A stretch of 64,000 nt of DNA from Chitinophagaceae bacterium (GCA_019638615.1 JAHBTL010000016.1:1-64000), one strand, 5' to 3'; shown: positions 28,555 to 36,557, numbered from the stretch's first letter. Notes: generated by a model from the sequence alone, not told the origin. Program-made: numbers and translations.

Positions 28555-28971
28555 ATGAAACATAAACAAAACGAAACCGACGAATTATTTCTTAAAGCAG
28601 GAGAAGGCAGGGTTTATAACTGCGGAACAATGACAGCCATATTTAAGGCAGATGAAAACGAAACTGATGAAAAATACAGTATTTCCGAATGGTGGTTAAA
28701 CCAAAATTCTGACGGAGTTGGAGCACACTTGCACGAAAACAATGACGAAATTTTTTACATTTTGGAAGGCAGGATTTCTATACTGATTGGCGAGAGATGG
28801 ATAGAGGCAGACAAAGGAGCATTTATAAGAATACCTGCAAATACAATGCACGACTTTAAAAATCAAACTGGCAAGAAAGCTGGAGTTTTAAACTTTTTTA
28901 TTCCGGGCGGGTTTGAAAAAAATATGCCTGCAATTGTAAAATGGTTCGAGGGAAATCCGGGTTCAAAATAA
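28555..28971 (+). CDS. cupin domain protein
   Basis: Start ATG 28555 (138 residues) is chosen because upstream codons run into non-coding sequence. The single cupin barrel has metal-ligand candidates in GVGAHLHENNDEIFYILEG (two His and a Glu) and a second motif with His in PANTMHDFKN. Such small cupins bind a metal and may be isomerases, dioxygenases or sensors; the substrate is unknown. Codon use is visibly more AT-rich than in the housekeeping genes. It opens the run of small enzyme genes to 34352, with 6 nt to the next gene. Confidence 0.8.
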   Translation: MKHKQNETDELFLKAGEGRVYNCGTMTAIFKADENETDEKYSISEWWLNQNSDGVGAHLHENNDEIFYILEGRISILIGERWIEADKGAFIRIPANTMHDFKNQTGKKAGVLNFFIPGGFEKNMPAIVKWFEGNPGSK

Positions 28972-28977
28972 AATTTT

Positions 28978-29448
28978 ATGGAAAATTACAGCAACATAAT
29001 TAAGCTACATACAACAACAGATAAAGTATTCAATGCTTTAACTACGGAAATTCCGCTTTGGTGGACTGAAATGTTTGAGGGTTTGGCAAACAAACAGAAT
29101 GAAACATTTACGGTACGTTTTGGAGAAAGCGTTTACAAAACAATGCAGGTACAAGAATTGTCAGATAATTCAAAAGTTGTTTGGCAAGTGAAAAACGCTG
29201 TGATAGCAATTCCCGGGTTGAAAAATCAAACAGAATGGATAGGAACTACCATTGTATGGGAAATAATACATCAAGAAAATATTACCGAATTACAACTTAC
29301 ACATATTGGTTTACGTCCTGGTATTGAGTGTTACGAAATTTGTACAAACGGATGGCAACAGTTTACCGATAGCCTGAAATTGTTTTTAGAAACAGGAAAA
29401 GGAAGTCCGTTTAAGAGTAATATTATTTTTCACATTTTAAAAAAATAA
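28978..29448 (+). CDS. SRPBCC (START/Bet v1-like) protein
   Basis: A 156-residue protein with the AHSA1-like pattern: N-terminal IKLHTTTDKVFNALTT, a middle WQV strand, and a long C-terminal helix ending in WQQFTDSLKLFLETGKGSP. It forms a hydrophobic ligand pocket in this family; the ligand is unknown. The AT-rich codon use matches the cupin gene before it, 6 nt upstream, which suggests that the two arrived together. Confidence 0.75.
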   Translation: MENYSNIIKLHTTTDKVFNALTTEIPLWWTEMFEGLANKQNETFTVRFGESVYKTMQVQELSDNSKVVWQVKNAVIAIPGLKNQTEWIGTTIVWEIIHQENITELQLTHIGLRPGIECYEICTNGWQQFTDSLKLFLETGKGSPFKSNIIFHILKK

Positions 29449-29451
29449 AAG

Positions 29452-29841
29452 ATGGAAGGCAAAAAAGGAAACCCGGTAGGATGGTTTGAAATTTATGTAG
29501 ATGATATGAACAGGGCCACTCAATTTTATGAAGCTGTTTTTAAAACAAAGCTGGAATTGATGTCTCACCCTACTGATCAGGGCATGCAGATGAAATCTTT
29601 TCCCGGCAATACGGAAGGCTACGGAACACCCGGAGCGCTGGTAAAGATGAAAGACATTAAGGCAGGTGGCAGCAATGTGATCATTTATTTTATGTGCGAA
29701 GATTGCGCTGTTGAAGAAAGCAGGGTAGAAGCTGCTGGCGGTAAAATATGCCAGCCTAAAATGTCAATTGGTGAATTCGGCTTTTGCTCTATTGCAGCCG
29801 ATACCGAAGGAAATACGATAGGATTACATTCAATGAAATAG
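29452..29841 (+). CDS. VOC (glyoxalase/bleomycin resistance) family protein
   Basis: A 129-residue vicinal-oxygen-chelate protein with the pattern GWFEIYVDDMNRATQFYEAVF at the start (trimmed: GWFEIYVDDMNRATQFYEA) and GFCSIAADTEGNTIGLHS at the end. VOC proteins are metal-dependent lyases, dioxygenases or drug binders; nothing in the sequence narrows it. It follows the SRPBCC gene by 3 nt, and codon use here returns to the host pattern. Confidence 0.82.
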   Translation: MEGKKGNPVGWFEIYVDDMNRATQFYEAVFKTKLELMSHPTDQGMQMKSFPGNTEGYGTPGALVKMKDIKAGGSNVIIYFMCEDCAVEESRVEAAGGKICQPKMSIGEFGFCSIAADTEGNTIGLHSMK

Positions 29842-29848
29842 TTTATGT

Positions 29849-30265
29849 ATGGAACCTGGAAGAATAGTGGTAAACGTATTGGTACAAAAGCCTGTTGAAG
29901 CAGTCTGGAAAACCTGGACTACACCGCAGGATATTATGCAATGGAATATTCCTTTTGCCAACTGGCATTGCCCTGAAGTGATGAATGATGTAAGGGAAGG
30001 AGGGAAGTTTTGTTTTACAATGCAGGCAAAAGACGGGAAAGAGGGTTTTGATCATGCAGGGGTATATGACAGGGTCATTCCTTACGAACTGATAGCATAT
30101 ACCCAGGAAGATGGGAGGAAATCAACAATAGAGTTCCAGCAGATTGATCAGAATACGATTGTCCGGGAAAGCTTTGAGCCGGAAAAATTGGTGCCTGTTG
30201 ATGTTCAGCGGGAATTCTGTCAATCGGTTCTGCAGCGGTTTAAAGAATATGCAGAAAATGTATAG
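29849..30265 (+). CDS. SRPBCC / AHSA1 domain protein
   Basis: A 138-residue protein of the activator-of-Hsp90-ATPase-like group: KPVEAVWKTWTTPQDIMQWN near the N-terminus, GGKFCFTM and a long C-terminal helix ending ERFKEYAENV-like. It is distinct from the SRPBCC protein two genes upstream. Ligand and role are unknown. It lies 7 nt after the VOC gene. Confidence 0.82.
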   Translation: MEPGRIVVNVLVQKPVEAVWKTWTTPQDIMQWNIPFANWHCPEVMNDVREGGKFCFTMQAKDGKEGFDHAGVYDRVIPYELIAYTQEDGRKSTIEFQQIDQNTIVRESFEPEKLVPVDVQREFCQSVLQRFKEYAENV

Positions 30266-30289
30266 ACAAGGGTATTTTAAAATATTGTA

Positions 30290-30568
30290 ATGAAAGGAAC
30301 CTTGCGAACATGTCCACAGGGGCATCAATTTTACAAAAGCAGCGATTGCCCAACCTGCCCGGTATGCGAAGCAGAAAAAAATAAAGCTTTTTTTGTAAAA
30401 GTGAGCGCCCCGGCAAGGAGAGCTTTGCAGGGGTCGGGTATTGACAGTGTGATAAAGCTTGCCAAATATTCTGAAAAAGAAATTCTTTCGTTGCATGGTA
30501 TTGGAAAAACTGCAATCCCTGTTTTGAGGAAAGTTTTGCATGAGCATGAACTGGATTTTAAAAGGTAA
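30290..30568 (+). CDS. zinc-ribbon plus helix-hairpin-helix (RNA polymerase alpha-CTD-like) protein
   Basis: A 92-residue protein in two parts. The first 30 residues hold a zinc-ribbon-like set C8, C20, C23 and C26 (CPQGH and CPTCPVC). Residues about 38-88 resemble the helix-hairpin-helix fold of the RNA polymerase alpha C-terminal domain (IDSVIKLAKYSEKEILSL, then HGIGKTAIPVLRKVL). Both parts suggest nucleic-acid contact. It lies among small metabolic enzymes, 4 nt before the DHFR-like gene. Confidence 0.7.
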   Translation: MKGTLRTCPQGHQFYKSSDCPTCPVCEAEKNKAFFVKVSAPARRALQGSGIDSVIKLAKYSEKEILSLHGIGKTAIPVLRKVLHEHELDFKR

Positions 30569-30572
30569 CATT

Positions 30573-31160
30573 ATGAAAAAAATAATCCTGATAGCGCATA
30601 TATCCCTGGATGGATTTGTGGCCAATCAAAAAGGAGGGCTTGATGATTTTGAACCCGGCGATGAGAATCTTGCATTTGTAACCGGAATTTGTAGTGAAGC
30701 GGATACCATATTATTTGGAAGGATTACTTATACGATGCTGAATACATTCTGGCCGGAAGCCGGCGGGCAACCGGGAGCCTCAAAGGCAGTAAGCGATTAT
30801 TCGGATTGGTATAACTCAGCAAATAAAATAGTGGCATCAAAAACAATGGAAGCGGTAAATGATAAAAAGACCATTGTTTTGCGCAAAGATATTATCCGGC
30901 ATATTGAGCAGTTAAAATCGGCAGACGGCAAAGCGATCGTTGTTTTCGGGAATCCTAGTATTGCTCAACAGTTGATACAGCATAACCTGATAGATGAATA
31001 CTGGATATTTGTTAACCCTGTATTATTTGGAAAAGGTATCCTGCTTTTTAAAGAAACGGATCAAAAGCAAAAGCTCACGATAGCGGATACAAGACAATTT
31101 CCTAATGGAGAATTAGCAATAAAATATGTTTCCGAAAATAAACATCATGAAACAATTTGA
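30573..31160 (+). CDS. dihydrofolate reductase-like (RibD C-terminal) protein
   Basis: Start ATG 30573 (195 residues) gives the family opening MKKIILIAHISLDGFVA. The fold is that of the RibD C-terminal reductase, with TILFGRITYTM and a late GSPSIAQ-type motif (here FGNPSIAQQLIQHNLIDEYW). It probably reduces an unknown NADPH-dependent substrate rather than folate. Its 3' end overlaps the start of the next gene by about 14 nt. Confidence 0.85.
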   Translation: MKKIILIAHISLDGFVANQKGGLDDFEPGDENLAFVTGICSEADTILFGRITYTMLNTFWPEAGGQPGASKAVSDYSDWYNSANKIVASKTMEAVNDKKTIVLRKDIIRHIEQLKSADGKAIVVFGNPSIAQQLIQHNLIDEYWIFVNPVLFGKGILLFKETDQKQKLTIADTRQFPNGELAIKYVSENKHHETI

Positions 31161-31512
31161 AGGAGGCATAAATATCGCAGTTAAAATTCCCAAAAGTAAG
31201 TATGAGCAAACTGTGGCTTTCTACCGGGATATTTTGAAGATGGAAACAGAAGAAATGCCAATTGATAATCCAACTGTATCAAGAACGCATAAGGTGAAAT
31301 TTGGAAACAATATACTATGGCTGGATTGTGTAAACAATTATACACATGCCCAAACCTGGCTTGAGCTCAATGTTCCTGATGTGGAGAAGGCAACGGCATA
31401 TTTAAGATCAAATGGAATAGAAAGCTGCGATGAATTGGAAGAACTTCCTGAAAATATGCATTGGATAATGGACCCGGCAGGTACAGTATTTATTGTAAAA
31501 AACCGGGATTAG
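31147..31512 (+). CDS. VOC family protein
   Basis: Start ATG 31147 (121 residues), overlapping the DHFR-like gene. Family features are INIAVKIPKSKYEQTVAFYR at the N-terminus and WIMDPAGTVFIVKN at the C-terminus, with ELNVPDVEKATAYLRSNGI in the middle. It is a single VOC module that would dimerise. Metal ligands are not all evident, so it may be a binder rather than an enzyme. Confidence 0.72.
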   Translation: MKQFEGGINIAVKIPKSKYEQTVAFYRDILKMETEEMPIDNPTVSRTHKVKFGNNILWLDCVNNYTHAQTWLELNVPDVEKATAYLRSNGIESCDELEELPENMHWIMDPAGTVFIVKNRD

Positions 31513-31551
31513 CGGCTGGTATATGTTTAATCACACAATTAATATAATAAT

Positions 31552-32076
31552 ATGGACACTCCTGTATCAAAACAGTTAAACATTGTCATCCCGGCTTACC
31601 GTTGGCATTCACAAACTTTTTTAAATGTGCTGGATGGTATTTCGGAACAAAACGCCCTGAAGCGGATTGATGGAAAGACCAATCATGTGGTATGGATGGC
31701 AGGTAATTTTGTGAACACGCGTTATAGCCTGGGATGGGTGCTCGGCCTTCGTGAAGAAGACCCGTATAGCGCATTGTTCTTCCAGGCAAAAGCGCTGGAT
31801 GAAAGCTTCTCCTATCCTTCTATAGAGCAGTTAAAAGAAAGCTTTCATAAAATTTCTCCTTTGGTATATCAAAAGTTGCTGTCGGCAACTGATGAGCAAC
31901 TGGAGAAGAAATTCCCGATAGGAATGGATGTACTTTTTTTTGAAGAAAATATATTGAACTTTACAGGGATGAGCATAGGAAGGGAAGATTATTTGTGCGG
32001 GCAGATGGGATTAATGCGCAGGATACTTGGCTATGAAGGAATGAAATACGATACAGATGAAGCTTTAAAATACTAA
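31552..32076 (+). CDS. DinB family protein
   Basis: A 174-residue four-helix-bundle protein of the DinB/YfiT type. TNHVVWMAGNFVNTRYSLG carries the first His of the usual three-His metal site, and the C-terminal helix has REDYLCGQMGLMRRILG, where His is often found at the position that is Cys or Gln here. Such proteins include thiol S-transferases using bacillithiol or mycothiol, but many have no known role. It is followed 1 nt later by a hydrolase gene. Confidence 0.78.
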   Translation: MDTPVSKQLNIVIPAYRWHSQTFLNVLDGISEQNALKRIDGKTNHVVWMAGNFVNTRYSLGWVLGLREEDPYSALFFQAKALDESFSYPSIEQLKESFHKISPLVYQKLLSATDEQLEKKFPIGMDVLFFEENILNFTGMSIGREDYLCGQMGLMRRILGYEGMKYDTDEALKY

Positions 32077-32077
32077 G

Positions 32078-32854
32078 ATGCAACATAAAGAAAGCGACTA
32101 TAAAGAAGCAAATGGTATAAACCTGTATTATGAAATATATGGTGAAGGAAAGCCCCTGGTGCTGATTCATGGCGGTGGCAGTTCAATACAGTTTGATTAC
32201 GGAGAAATTATTCAACGGTTGTCCGGCAAATATAAGCTCATCGGGATTGATTTGCAGAACCACGGCAGATCGGGTCATCGTACAGTACCTGAAACTTTTG
32301 AGCAGGACGCAAAAGATATTATGGCAGTATTGGAGCAGCTTGGTATCAGCAAAGCATCCTTCTGGGGATTCAGCAACGGCGCAACTACAGTGCTGCTGAT
32401 CGCGCATTTATTTCCTGCGAAAGTGGAAAAGATTATTGCTGCTTCCGGAGTTACAAAACGGAACGGAATGATTGATGGCTTTTTTGAAGGAATGGCGCAT
32501 GCAACAATTGAGCATATGCCGCAATATCTTAAAGATAATTTTCTCCGGTTAAATCCTGATGCCGGTAAATTGCAGAATATGTTTGAAAAAGACAGCCGGC
32601 GTATGATCCATTTTAAAGATTGGGATGATGGTATGCTGCAATCCATTCAGGCGCCTGTTTTTTTTATAGGCGGTGATAGTGATGTAATGAAGGCTGAGCA
32701 TATGGCGGAAATGCACAGGCTTGTTCCGGGTTCCAGGTTAATGATATTGCCAACAGGGCATGGCACTTATATGATGGCGGATGAAAACGGAAATGCTAAC
32801 AAAGCGCTTATTGATTTTACGGTGGCGCAGGTTGAATACTTTTTGAGCAATTGA
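32078..32854 (+). CDS. alpha/beta hydrolase
   Basis: A 258-residue cytoplasmic alpha/beta-hydrolase. The oxyanion region is LVLIHGGGSS, the nucleophile S99 is in GFSNGA, the acid is D200 or D202 in IGGDSDVM, and the base is H228 in PTGHGTYM. It is a serine-type esterase or lactonase-like enzyme with unknown substrate. It starts 1 nt after the DinB stop and is 24 nt before the DUF4199 gene. Confidence 0.9.
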   Translation: MQHKESDYKEANGINLYYEIYGEGKPLVLIHGGGSSIQFDYGEIIQRLSGKYKLIGIDLQNHGRSGHRTVPETFEQDAKDIMAVLEQLGISKASFWGFSNGATTVLLIAHLFPAKVEKIIAASGVTKRNGMIDGFFEGMAHATIEHMPQYLKDNFLRLNPDAGKLQNMFEKDSRRMIHFKDWDDGMLQSIQAPVFFIGGDSDVMKAEHMAEMHRLVPGSRLMILPTGHGTYMMADENGNANKALIDFTVAQVEYFLSN

Positions 32855-32878
32855 TTTTTCAGTTAAACCAAAACATAT

Positions 32879-33388
32879 ATGAAAAAGTATCGCATTGAAA
32901 TCAAATGGGCTGTTATTTTTATTATTATGTCGCTATTGTGGATGCTGCTTGAAAAGCTGTCAGGGCTTCACAGCACACATATAGATAAGCATATGTATCT
33001 TACCAACCTGTATGCCATTCCTGCTGTGATAGTAATGGTGCTTGCTTTGAAAGATAAAAAGAAAAATTACTACCAGGGGCAAATGAGCTATACGCAGGGA
33101 CTGATTTCAGGCGTGATCATTTCCGCGATCATTGCATTGCTCAGCCCGTTGATGCAATGGGTGATATCCTATATTATTACCCCGGAATATTTTCCAAACG
33201 TAATTGAATACTCCTTAAAAACCGGGTATCACAAAACAAGAGAAGCAGCGGAAGCATATTTCAATTACAAAAATTATGCTATGCAGAGCACCATTGCTTC
33301 ACTTGTAATGGGAGTGGTAACCACAGCCATTGCAATGATCTTTATACGAACAAAGAAACATGCGCCCGTTTTTCAGGGAAACCTTTAA
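32879..33388 (+). CDS. DUF4199 membrane protein
   Basis: A 169-residue membrane protein with four likely helices (about 8-24, 41-58, 77-102 and 139-160). The overall pattern fits DUF4199, found almost only in Bacteroidota; function is unknown. The Tyr/Gln-rich loop YYQGQMSYTQGLISG after helix 2 is a recurrent family feature. It is the only membrane protein in the small-enzyme island. Confidence 0.8.
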   Translation: MKKYRIEIKWAVIFIIMSLLWMLLEKLSGLHSTHIDKHMYLTNLYAIPAVIVMVLALKDKKKNYYQGQMSYTQGLISGVIISAIIALLSPLMQWVISYIITPEYFPNVIEYSLKTGYHKTREAAEAYFNYKNYAMQSTIASLVMGVVTTAIAMIFIRTKKHAPVFQGNL

Positions 33389-33422
33389 ACAATATTTTCT
33401 TACCCAGTTAAAAAATCAAATT

Positions 33423-33776
33423 ATGACAACACAGGAAGTAGCCAACAAATTTTACGATTACATGCAGCAGGGAGCTTTTGATAAAATATATGCAGAGCTC
33501 TATAGTCCTGATTCCACAAGCGAAGAAGCGCCTGGTTCTGACTGGCCAAAAGCCAGTGGTTTGAAAGAAATGGAAGAAAAAGGAAAAAAATGGAATGACA
33601 TGATCAGTGAAATGCATGGCGGTACAACCGATAAGCCGGTTGTGGCCGGCGAATATTTTACCTGTTTTATGACTATGGACTATACAACTAAGGATGGCAA
33701 GCGTGTTAATATGGAGGAGATTGGATTGTATAGCGTTAAAAACGGCAAAATTGTTTCTGAACAATTCTTTTATTAA
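33423..33776 (+). CDS. NTF2-like (SnoaL-type) protein
   Basis: Start ATG 33423 (117 residues) gives the typical opening MTTQEVANKFYDYMQQGAF; a reading from 33360 would overlap the DUF4199 gene. The cone-shaped NTF2-like fold is suggested by the alternating strands toward EEIGLYSVKNGKIVSEQFFY. Members are polyketide cyclases, isomerases or immunity-like proteins; no catalytic residue can be assigned. Confidence 0.78.
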   Translation: MTTQEVANKFYDYMQQGAFDKIYAELYSPDSTSEEAPGSDWPKASGLKEMEEKGKKWNDMISEMHGGTTDKPVVAGEYFTCFMTMDYTTKDGKRVNMEEIGLYSVKNGKIVSEQFFY

Positions 33777-33810
33777 TCTCAAAACTCAAATCCAATGCCG
33801 TTTGCTTAAC

Positions 33811-33889
33811 GTTTAAGTTTAGTTGCGGGTGACAATACTCGCAACGGCGACCACCGATGTTGGTGTTGTCACTAACATTCTAAGTAAAC
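33811..33889. repeat. long imperfect palindrome between small-enzyme genes
   Basis: Nested arms fold into one long structure: gtttaagtttag (33811-33822) with ctaagtaaac (33880-33889), gtgacaatac (33829-33838) with gtgttgtcac (33863-33872), and caac (33842-33845) with gttg (33859-33862). A gcttaac heptamer (33804-33810) precedes it. The shape is like an integron attC site, but a matching GTTRRRY box on the right is not found. Confidence 0.45.
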
Positions 33890-33923
33890 AACATTGAATT
33901 TCAAATCTCAAATTTTTACTATT

Positions 33924-34352
33924 ATGCCAAAGTTAAATCCTTACTTGAATTTTGATGGAAAAGCAGAAGAAGCTTTTGATTTTTATAAATCCGTTTTCGG
34001 TGGTGAGTTTGCCGGAGGCATTCACAAAATTGGTGATGCGCCCGGTTGTGAAAATCTTCCTGCTGAGGAGAAAAATCGTGTAATGCATGTTGCGTTACCT
34101 GTTGGACAGGACCTTTTAATGGCGTCTGATATTATTCCTTCTATGGGGCACAAATTAATAGAGGGCAACAATAACCATATTTCTATTTTTCCTGACTCAA
34201 GAGAGGAAGCCGATCGTTTATTCAATGCACTTTCTGCAGATGGTACTGTAGAGATGCCTTTGGCGGACCAGTTTTGGGGAGATTATTATGGATCATTTAC
34301 TGATAAGTATGCTGTGAAATGGATGATCAACTATTCAAAGCAGAGCGGATAA
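33924..34352 (+). CDS. PhnB-like VOC family protein
   Basis: Start ATG 33924 (142 residues) gives MPKLNPYLNFDGKAEEAFDF, the usual opening of the PhnB/YdcR-like VOC group, with FYKSVFGGEF next. ALPVGQDLLMASD and FWGDYYGSFTDKYAVKW are also characteristic. These proteins were once called 3-demethylubiquinone methyltransferases, but their role is not known. It is the last gene of the island and is followed by a large inverted repeat. Confidence 0.87.
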   Translation: MPKLNPYLNFDGKAEEAFDFYKSVFGGEFAGGIHKIGDAPGCENLPAEEKNRVMHVALPVGQDLLMASDIIPSMGHKLIEGNNNHISIFPDSREEADRLFNALSADGTVEMPLADQFWGDYYGSFTDKYAVKWMINYSKQSG

Positions 34353-34368
34353 TTGCAAGTGCTGAGAA

Positions 34369-34437
34369 AACCTATAAGGTTTGCCGGGTTTCCATCCTCT
34401 TTAGGGGACAGGGGGTGCGCTGCAAACCTTATAGGTT
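34369..34437. terminator. inverted repeat at the end of the small-enzyme island
   Basis: aacctataaggtttgc (34369-34384) and gcaaaccttataggtt (34422-34437) are perfect 16-bp inverted arms around 37 bases; each arm also contains its own short palindrome. It lies between convergent genes (the PhnB-like gene and the Arc-like gene) and could terminate both, although no U run follows. Confidence 0.5.
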
Positions 34438-34491
34438 CATTCGCCACTTAAACTGCCTTATAGTATGTTTGTTGTTAGCAGTATGATATAA

Positions 34492-34671
34492 TTATTTCCC
34501 CCTTGCAGGAGGTTTTGTTACCGGCTTTTTCCTGCCTGAATCTTTCAGCGCCTTATCAATGATCCATTCTATCTGCCCGTTTACGCTTCTGAACTCATCG
34601 GCGGCCCACTTTTCAAGTGCTTTATACATGCCTTCGTCAATGCGTAATACAAAATTTTTTTTATCCTTCAC
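34492..34671 (-). CDS. small Arc-like DNA-binding protein
   Basis: A 59-residue reading frame that starts with GTG at 34671 and ends at TAA 34492; no in-frame ATG is available. After MKDKK the segment NFVLRIDEGMYKALEKWAAD and then EFRSVNGQIEWIIDKAL have the beta-strand plus two-helix pattern of Arc/ribbon-helix-helix regulators (RSVNGQIEWII is the second helix). The tail is Lys/Pro-rich. It begins 11 nt after the stop of the membrane-protein gene, so it is the third gene of the SPFH operon and may bind DNA in its control. Confidence 0.72.
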   Translation of the reverse strand: MKDKKNFVLRIDEGMYKALEKWAADEFRSVNGQIEWIIDKALKDSGRKKPVTKPPARGK

Positions 34672-34682
34672 TGGTATGGATT

Positions 34683-35210
34683 TTAGTTGGACGAATACTG
34701 GTATACATCCGCATAGTTTTTATCAAGCACGTTCGTGACAGTATTTATTTTCTGAGAACCTAAAAAGAACATCTTTCCATTGCGGAGTGTTACCCTGAAT
34801 CCTTTGTCGCCATTTGTATTGTGAACATTTCCAAACCCCTTTCGCCTGTGATATCCGTATTTAAAGTATGGATACTTTAAAACCTGTACATTCCGGATAC
34901 TCGTTTTATCCAGGAACCTGTATTTCCCGAACCACGGCGCCCAGCGGTAATAAATACCTGCTGTAGTTATTATCGTTTCAAGTTTGGTAAAATAAAAGCA
35001 TCCTGCGTTTATTAGTTGAATGCCTGCTACAAGGGGTACTATCCACACCGGCGCAGGTGTTTCCTGTGATTTTGTATCCATACTCAGGACGATAACAAGC
35101 AGCAACGGAACCAACCCCGAGGAAATGAGCAACACCCAAAGCCAGGTTTGCCTGAAGTATTGCGCTTCTCTGAATAATATTTCGCCCGAAGTTTTTTTAA
35201 CACGCATCAC
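34683..35210 (-). CDS. hypothetical two-helix membrane protein
   Basis: A 175-residue protein of no family that I can name. Two membrane segments (about 22-42 and 56-75) are followed by a soluble beta-rich half (TIITTAGIYYRWAPWFGKYR to VTLRNGKMFFLGSQK) that resembles a PH-like domain as seen in many small bacterial membrane proteins. It starts 1 nt after the stop of the SPFH gene, so the two are an operon and likely act together. Confidence 0.75.
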   Translation of the reverse strand: MMRVKKTSGEILFREAQYFRQTWLWVLLISSGLVPLLLVIVLSMDTKSQETPAPVWIVPLVAGIQLINAGCFYFTKLETIITTAGIYYRWAPWFGKYRFLDKTSIRNVQVLKYPYFKYGYHRRKGFGNVHNTNGDKGFRVTLRNGKMFFLGSQKINTVTNVLDKNYADVYQYSSN

Positions 35211-35211
35211 G

Positions 35212-36081
35212 CTATTGATATAAAGTTCCGGTATTCAGAATAGGGGTTGCGCCTTTTTCACCGCACAGCACTACCATCAGGTTGCTTACCATAGCCGCTT
35301 TCTTTTCTTCATCAAGGTCAACAATATCTTTTTTGGAAAGTAATTCCAGCGCCATTTCCACCATGCCTACCGCGCCTTCCACAATTTTTGCTCTTGCGGC
35401 AACAATGGCTGTAGCCTGTTGCCTTTGCAGCATTGCACCCGCAATTTCAGCGGCATAGGCCAGGTGACTGATCCTTGCTTCCTTCACAATAATACCCGCA
35501 GGTGAAAGCCTGTCGTTCAGCTCCAGCTCAAGCAATTCGTTTACTTTAGCGCCTCCGTCGCGTAGTGTTATAGATGCCGTTTCATCTTCAAAATGATCAT
35601 AGGCAAAACTGGTGGCAAGGTGCCTTACCGCAGCTTCGCTCTGCACTTTTACATAGTGATTATAATCCTCCACATCAAATGCAGCGCGGTAGGTATCATT
35701 CACCTGCCATACTATTACCGCGGCAATCTCTATGGGATTGCCAAGCTTATCATTTACTTTTAGTTTAGAGCTTTCCAGGTTCTCTGCGCGGAGCGAGATC
35801 TTTTGTTTTTTATACAGGGGATTTACAAAGAGCAGCCCATTCTCTTTAACCGTACCCACATATTTCCCGAAAAAGGTAAGCACGTTGGAATGGTTGGGGC
35901 TGACAACTATAATTCCCATAAAAAGGAACATAGAGGAGATGAATGAAAATATTGCCAAAAAAACGATCAATCCCGTCCCACTTCTTACTCCATAAAAAAA
36001 CAAAAAACCCGATATAAAAAGCAATGCAATTGCTGATAACAAGGCCAGGTAACCTGATACGGGGCGAATGATCTTTTCCAT
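35212..36081 (-). CDS. SPFH/Band 7 (stomatin-like) membrane protein
   Basis: A 289-residue protein with two N-terminal membrane segments (about 10-30 and 33-57) and an SPFH domain (about 58-250). Marks of the family are GTVKENGLLFVNPLYKKQK, IEIAAVIVWQVNDTYRAAF and a C-terminal helix with RQQATAIVAARAKIVEGAV. It would form membrane-associated oligomers organising lipid microdomains or holding a protease partner. No NfeD-type protein is adjacent; instead a PH-like membrane protein and an Arc-like protein follow. Confidence 0.9.
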   Translation of the reverse strand: MEKIIRPVSGYLALLSAIALLFISGFLFFYGVRSGTGLIVFLAIFSFISSMFLFMGIIVVSPNHSNVLTFFGKYVGTVKENGLLFVNPLYKKQKISLRAENLESSKLKVNDKLGNPIEIAAVIVWQVNDTYRAAFDVEDYNHYVKVQSEAAVRHLATSFAYDHFEDETASITLRDGGAKVNELLELELNDRLSPAGIIVKEARISHLAYAAEIAGAMLQRQQATAIVAARAKIVEGAVGMVEMALELLSKKDIVDLDEEKKAAMVSNLMVVLCGEKGATPILNTGTLYQ

Positions 36082-36164
36082 AAAAAATTATTTAAAATGA
36101 TATCAAAATGATATCAAATATAAACAATGTTTTTGAATAAAAAAATATTGCTTTGAAGCTGAAG

Positions 36165-36480
36165 TCATATATATACTTCCCGGTAGAAAACACAGTGACG
36201 AAAACAAAGCATTCGGTCAAAGTCACTGAGATGCCGCCAACGTGAAAGTTTAAACTAAACAAATGTTGAGGCGGAAGAAGCAACCTCAAACATTTTTTTC
36301 GTCTCTGCGATACCGCCCGCGTGCTACATGGAATTAAATTGGATTTAACGGCGGGAGAAGCAGTCCCAAACTAAATTCAGTCATTGAGATTGCTTCTCCC
36401 GACCTTCGGTTGGGCTCGCATTGACAGTAATTTTTTTATCACTGCGAACCTGACCAAAGGCTGGGTTCGCAAAGTGAGCA
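36165..36480 (+). repeat. interspersed repeat, copy D
   Basis: The 476-base gap 36082-36557 has no gene. About 36293-36380 parallels copy A (209-290), with the shared phrase cggcgggagaagcagtccca, and 36390-36460 parallels about 130-220. It also contains a cccgaccttcggttggg palindrome (36399-36415) like those bordering copy B. The first 35 bases match 24526-24560. Confidence 0.6.
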
Positions 36481-36557
36481 AGTGGTTGGGCAAACCCCCA
36501 ACTTTTCTTGAGTGCTATCATTGGAAGATTAAACTCTTACACTGTTCAGGACGCTGC

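Noticed and set aside
28269-28565. 98-codon open frame before the cupin gene
   Set aside because: It is translated from repeat copy B and the two palindromes and overlaps the cupin start; no protein-like pattern.
33804-33893. A true integron attC site
   Set aside because: Only one core box is present and no integrase is seen, so it is listed only as a palindrome.
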